DNA from: Actinomycetota bacterium
GTDB lineage: Bacteria; Actinomycetota; Thermoleophilia; Solirubrobacterales; Solirubrobacteraceae
Assembly: GCA_005888335.1 (NCBI GenBank)
Contig: VAWY01000290.1
Coordinates: 1 to 6,851, forward strand
Reading direction: 5' to 3'
Length of the DNA: 6,851 nucleotides
In this document: piece after piece, positions 4,965-6,851 of the stretch
Numbering within the stretch: position 1 is the stretch's first letter
Layout of the letters: each line of letters begins with the position of its first letter
The notes under the pieces: generated by a model
Databases searched by the model: none
Told to the model about the DNA's origin: nothing
What the model saw: the letters and a program-made list of their open reading frames with translations, nothing else
Translations under genes and position numbers: made by a program

Positions 4965-6449
4965 ATGCTCACATCACCCACACCTCGCCTCTCGGTGGCC
5001 GCGCTGGTCGGCGCCGCAATGGCGGCGGCGACGCTCGCGCCCTCCGCGTCGGCCGCCGCGCAGCGCTACGCCACACCCGCCGGCTTCGGCACCACCTGCA
5101 GCTCCGCCGATCCCTGTGGCGTCATCGAGGCCGTGCAGGCCGCCGGGGCGGGCGACGAGGTGATCATCAAGCCGGGCGACTATCCGCTCCCAGGCGGCTT
5201 CACGGACACGGCCCCGATCACGATCCACGGCGTCGCCGGCAAGCCACGCCCCCGGCTGTTCTTCAGCGGCAAGGGTGTCCTGCTGTTGGACGACGGCTCG
5301 ACGCTGCGTCACATCGAACTTGTCAGGCCGACCGGGAACGGCGTGATCAGCGCCAAAAACGCGACGCTCGACCAGGTGATCGCGAGGTCGGGGGGCTACA
5401 CCGCGACCGCCGATGTCCAGAACAGCACGATCCGCAACAGCATCTTCGAAGCCTCGGGGGACGGTGGACGCGCGCTCCTTGCCGAGGCGATCGGCGTCGG
5501 CAATAACACCGCACTTCGCAATGTGACCGCGATCGCGACCGGTGCCGGCGCGGTGGCGGTCGAGGCCTCCGCGAGCTCGGGCGCAGGCGGCAACGCGCTC
5601 ATCGGCGCAACCAACGTGATCGCTCGCGGTGGCCCGGGCGGCGCCAGCTTCCAGGCCCGCACCGACAGCTCTGGGGCTCAGGCGACGATCGGTCTCGGCC
5701 ACTCGAACTACGGCGCCGGGACCCTCTCCACCGTCGGCACGAACGCCACCACTACGAGCGGCGGGGGCAACCAGAGCGCTCCGGTTGTCTTCGTCGACGC
5801 CGCCGCCGGCGACTATCGCCAGGCACCCGGCTCCCCGACCATCGATGCCGGGCTCGACGACCTCAAGAACGGTGCGCTCGACGTCGACGGCGACCCGCGC
5901 ACCATCGGCACGACCGACATCGGCGCCGACGAGTTCGTCTCTGCCCCGGCTACTCCCGGCACTCCCGCCACCAGCGGCACCGGCGGCTCGGGCGGCACCG
6001 GCGGCACCGACGGGACCGGCGGCGGTGCGAACCCCGCTCCGGCGAGCGCGCCCTCGACCAACGCGCCCCTGAACATGCCCGCCTCGTCCACGCCGTTTGC
6101 CGGCGTGACGCTGGTCTCCACCCGGCTCATCATGGCCGGAAGGTTCATCACGCTGAAGCTGAGCTGCCCCACCAGGACGGTGGGTCGCTGCTCGGGCCGC
6201 ACGACGCTCAGCACCCGCGCGCGGCGTTCCCGCTCGGGCGCCACCCGCCAGGTCCGCCTTGGCGGGGCCGCGTTCTCGATCGAGGCGGGGAAGCAGGTCA
6301 GGGTCAGCGTGCGCGTCTCGCGCGCCGGCCGACAGCTGCTCGAGGGGACGCGCCGGCTGCGCGGTCGGGCGACCAACACCGCCCGCGACGGAGCAGGCAA
6401 GTCCAAGACGGCGGTGGCGGCCGTCACGATCCGCAGTCGCCGCCGGTGA
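4965..6449 (+). CDS. Secreted parallel beta-helix / choice-of-anchor Q-type surface protein
   Basis: A 494-residue exported protein. Residues 1-32 form a signal peptide (hydrophobic VAALVGAAMAAATLA, probable cleavage after SASA or ASAAA). Then comes FGTTCSSADPCGVIEAVQAA with two cysteines (45, 51), and GDEVIIKPGDY, the usual opening of bacterial right-handed beta-helix proteins. Residues about 85-280 alternate short beta strands and turns (STLRHIELV, ATLDQVIARSG, STIRNSIFEAS, ALRNVTAIAT). SPTIDAGLDD and DVDGDPRTIGTTDIGADEF (290-324) match the closing motif of choice-of-anchor Q proteins. A Gly/Thr/Ser/Pro linker (about 325-375) leads to a beta-rich basic C-terminal domain (378-494) with a cysteine pair (401, 409) and an RSRRR end. 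No catalytic residues are evident, so I infer an adhesin-like or wall-associated role. Start: ATG 4965, weak GACGGGA 10 nt upstream; the open frame back to 4719 is antisense to the receiver gene. It is transcribed divergently from the signalling operon. Confidence 0.88.
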   Translation: MLTSPTPRLSVAALVGAAMAAATLAPSASAAAQRYATPAGFGTTCSSADPCGVIEAVQAAGAGDEVIIKPGDYPLPGGFTDTAPITIHGVAGKPRPRLFFSGKGVLLLDDGSTLRHIELVRPTGNGVISAKNATLDQVIARSGGYTATADVQNSTIRNSIFEASGDGGRALLAEAIGVGNNTALRNVTAIATGAGAVAVEASASSGAGGNALIGATNVIARGGPGGASFQARTDSSGAQATIGLGHSNYGAGTLSTVGTNATTTSGGGNQSAPVVFVDAAAGDYRQAPGSPTIDAGLDDLKNGALDVDGDPRTIGTTDIGADEFVSAPATPGTPATSGTGGSGGTGGTDGTGGGANPAPASAPSTNAPLNMPASSTPFAGVTLVSTRLIMAGRFITLKLSCPTRTVGRCSGRTTLSTRARRSRSGATRQVRLGGAAFSIEAGKQVRVSVRVSRAGRQLLEGTRRLRGRATNTARDGAGKSKTAVAAVTIRSRRR

Positions 6450-6461
6450 TGCGCCCGGCCA

Positions 6462-6500
6462 CCGACGTCGGCGAGTCGGTCTCCGGCTCGCCGACGCCGG
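6462..6500 (+). terminator. GC-rich hairpin after the secreted protein gene
   Basis: CGTCGGCGAG (6466-6475) pairs perfectly with CTCGCCGACG (6487-6496) around an 11-nt loop. Beyond one A-C mismatch, CCG (6462-6464) pairs with CGG (6498-6500), for about 13 base pairs in total. It begins 12 nt after the stop at 6449, where a terminator belongs. It is followed by a C/T-mixed stretch and not a clean T-run. Confidence 0.6.
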
Positions 6501-6573
6501 ACTCCTCTCGCACACTCACCCGCGCGTCACTCGAGCGTCCGCGAATCGGCAAATATGACCCGCTCGGGACACG

Positions 6574-6631
6574 GTTCGTCTCAGCGAACTCCAGGCAAAT
6601 CGACCGTATTTGGCCTCGAGAACGGGTCTCG
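6574..6631. repeat. Three consecutive small hairpins
   Basis: Three hairpins follow one another closely. GTTCG/CGAAC at 6574-6578 and 6585-6589 has a 6-nt loop. AGGCAAAT (6593-6600) pairs with ATTTGGCCT (6608-6616), with one bulged G and a 7-nt loop. CGAGA/TCTCG at 6617-6621 and 6627-6631 has a 5-nt loop. The stretch is less GC-rich than its neighbours and has no supported gene. It runs directly into the tRNA-like segment. It could be a structured RNA, a recombination-site arm, or coincidence. Confidence 0.35.
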
Positions 6632-6851
6632 TAATGAAGGGGGCCGCCGGTTCGAGTCCGTGCCGTCGGCTCTCTCGCTGAGGTGACCCTCCACGGGGCG
6701 AATCTCGAGATTCGGCAGCCGCGACGAGCGCAGCACGGCCGCAGCGACCTGGGCACCGGTCAGGCCGGCGCGCGCGGCCACCTGCGAGTAACGCTCGAAC
6801 GTGCGCTTGACCTTCATTTGCGCCCACAGCCCGAACAGCAGCGGAACGACG
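6581..6851 (-). pseudogene. YugP-like neutral zinc metallopeptidase, N-terminal fragment, truncated
   Basis: The minus-strand frame enters from the right edge (its start lies beyond 6851) with VVPLLFGLWAQMKVKRTFERY, then SQVAARAGLTGAQVAAAVLR and LPNLEIRPVEGHLS. This is the N-terminal pattern of the YugP / Zn_peptidase_2 family of membrane-anchored neutral zinc peptidases: a membrane segment, the WAQ.KVK..F..YS motif, the TGA.VA helix and the V.PV.G.L strand. In the family this continues with a DHYDPR motif and later the zinc-binding HExxH. Here homology stops at about nt 6677, and the frame runs through the tRNA-like segment to a stop at 6581-6583 with about 31 unrelated residues. None of the three minus frames restores the family sequence, so this is not a simple frameshift. 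The catalytic part is absent and the product should be inactive as a peptidase. An internal ATG at 6815-6817 is not the true start. Confidence 0.72.
6627..6673 (+). other. tRNA-Thr(CGT)-like 3' half, candidate attachment-site remnant
   Basis: This segment starts with CTCGTAA (6628-6634), the anticodon loop expected in tRNA-Thr(CGT). It continues to a T-arm-like CCGGTTCGAGTCCG (6647-6660) and an acceptor-like CCGTCGGCTCT ending near 6673. It is not a working tRNA: the anticodon stem does not pair (CGGGT against TGAAG), the T stem pairs only three positions, no D-arm or matching 5' acceptor strand is found upstream, and no CCA follows. A 3' half beginning at the anticodon loop is the usual extent of a tRNA-derived phage or island attachment site, which is why I read it as an att remnant. 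No integrase lies in the window. Confidence 0.4.

Noticed and set aside
3826..5163. 445-residue plus-strand ORF spanning the kinase, receiver and the start of the secreted protein
   Set aside because: It crosses three well-supported genes and has no recognisable domain.
5955..6030. Gly/Thr-rich stretch as a DNA repeat array
   Set aside because: The DNA repeats loosely as GGC/ACC-type codons but without a fixed unit. It is a flexible protein linker, not a tandem array.
4974..6515. 513-residue minus-strand ORF opposite the secreted protein
   Set aside because: The plus strand has a signal peptide, a beta-helix and a choice-of-anchor motif. The minus translation is Ala/Gly/Arg-rich without a pattern.
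6560..6673. Complete tRNA gene
   Set aside because: Only the 3' half resembles a tRNA. The anticodon stem and most of the T stem do not pair, and no D-arm or 5' acceptor strand is found.

Overview
The window is a GC-rich bacterial chromosomal segment. Codon use is strongly GC at third positions, many starts are GTG or TTG, and the protein families fit a high-GC actinobacterium. My best guess is the class Thermoleophilia (Solirubrobacterales and relatives), because the secreted choice-of-anchor beta-helix protein with a basic C-terminal beta-domain and the GAF-PAS histidine kinase cassette are styles I associate with that group. The taxonomic call is inference.

Layout on the left: (1) 1-375 (+) is the C-terminal end of a thioredoxin-reductase-like flavoprotein. 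(2) 376-1255 (+) is a wrecked nhaA. Its start codon directly follows the reductase stop. It resembles the actinobacterial NhaA antiporter fused to a DsbA-like thioredoxin domain, but it has lost the antiporter core, carries a frameshift and ends before the thioredoxin domain. (3) About 1265-1620 (-) looks like another decayed coding stretch, with coding-like peptides scattered over three frames. (4) 1706-2002 (+) is an intact, cysteine-free HesB/IscA-like small protein with a clear ribosome binding site. (5) 2003-2283 is a convergent intergenic region rich in GC hairpins.

Layout in the centre and right: (6) 4893 down to 2284 (-) is a compact signalling operon, read in the order stand-alone receiver, then soluble GAF-PAS-HisKA_3 histidine kinase, then NarL/LuxR-type response regulator. 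The kinase and regulator genes overlap by 13 nt. A perfect 13-bp inverted repeat covers exactly the first ten codons of the receiver gene. (7) 4965-6449 (+), divergent from that operon, encodes a secreted beta-helix/choice-of-anchor protein followed by a strong hairpin. (8) 6574-6673 contains consecutive small hairpins and a segment resembling the 3' half of a tRNA-Thr(CGT). (9) That segment abuts, within a few bases, the point where a YugP-like zinc metallopeptidase gene (-) loses its homology.

Functionally the window holds one coherent module, the three-gene two-component system. It may regulate itself and possibly the divergent secreted protein. The flanks show decay and rearrangement: nhaA on the left, and the truncated peptidase at a tRNA-like junction on the right. 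I see no CRISPR array, transposase or integrase in the window. The least explained structures are the start-codon palindrome and the tRNA-like/peptidase junction.
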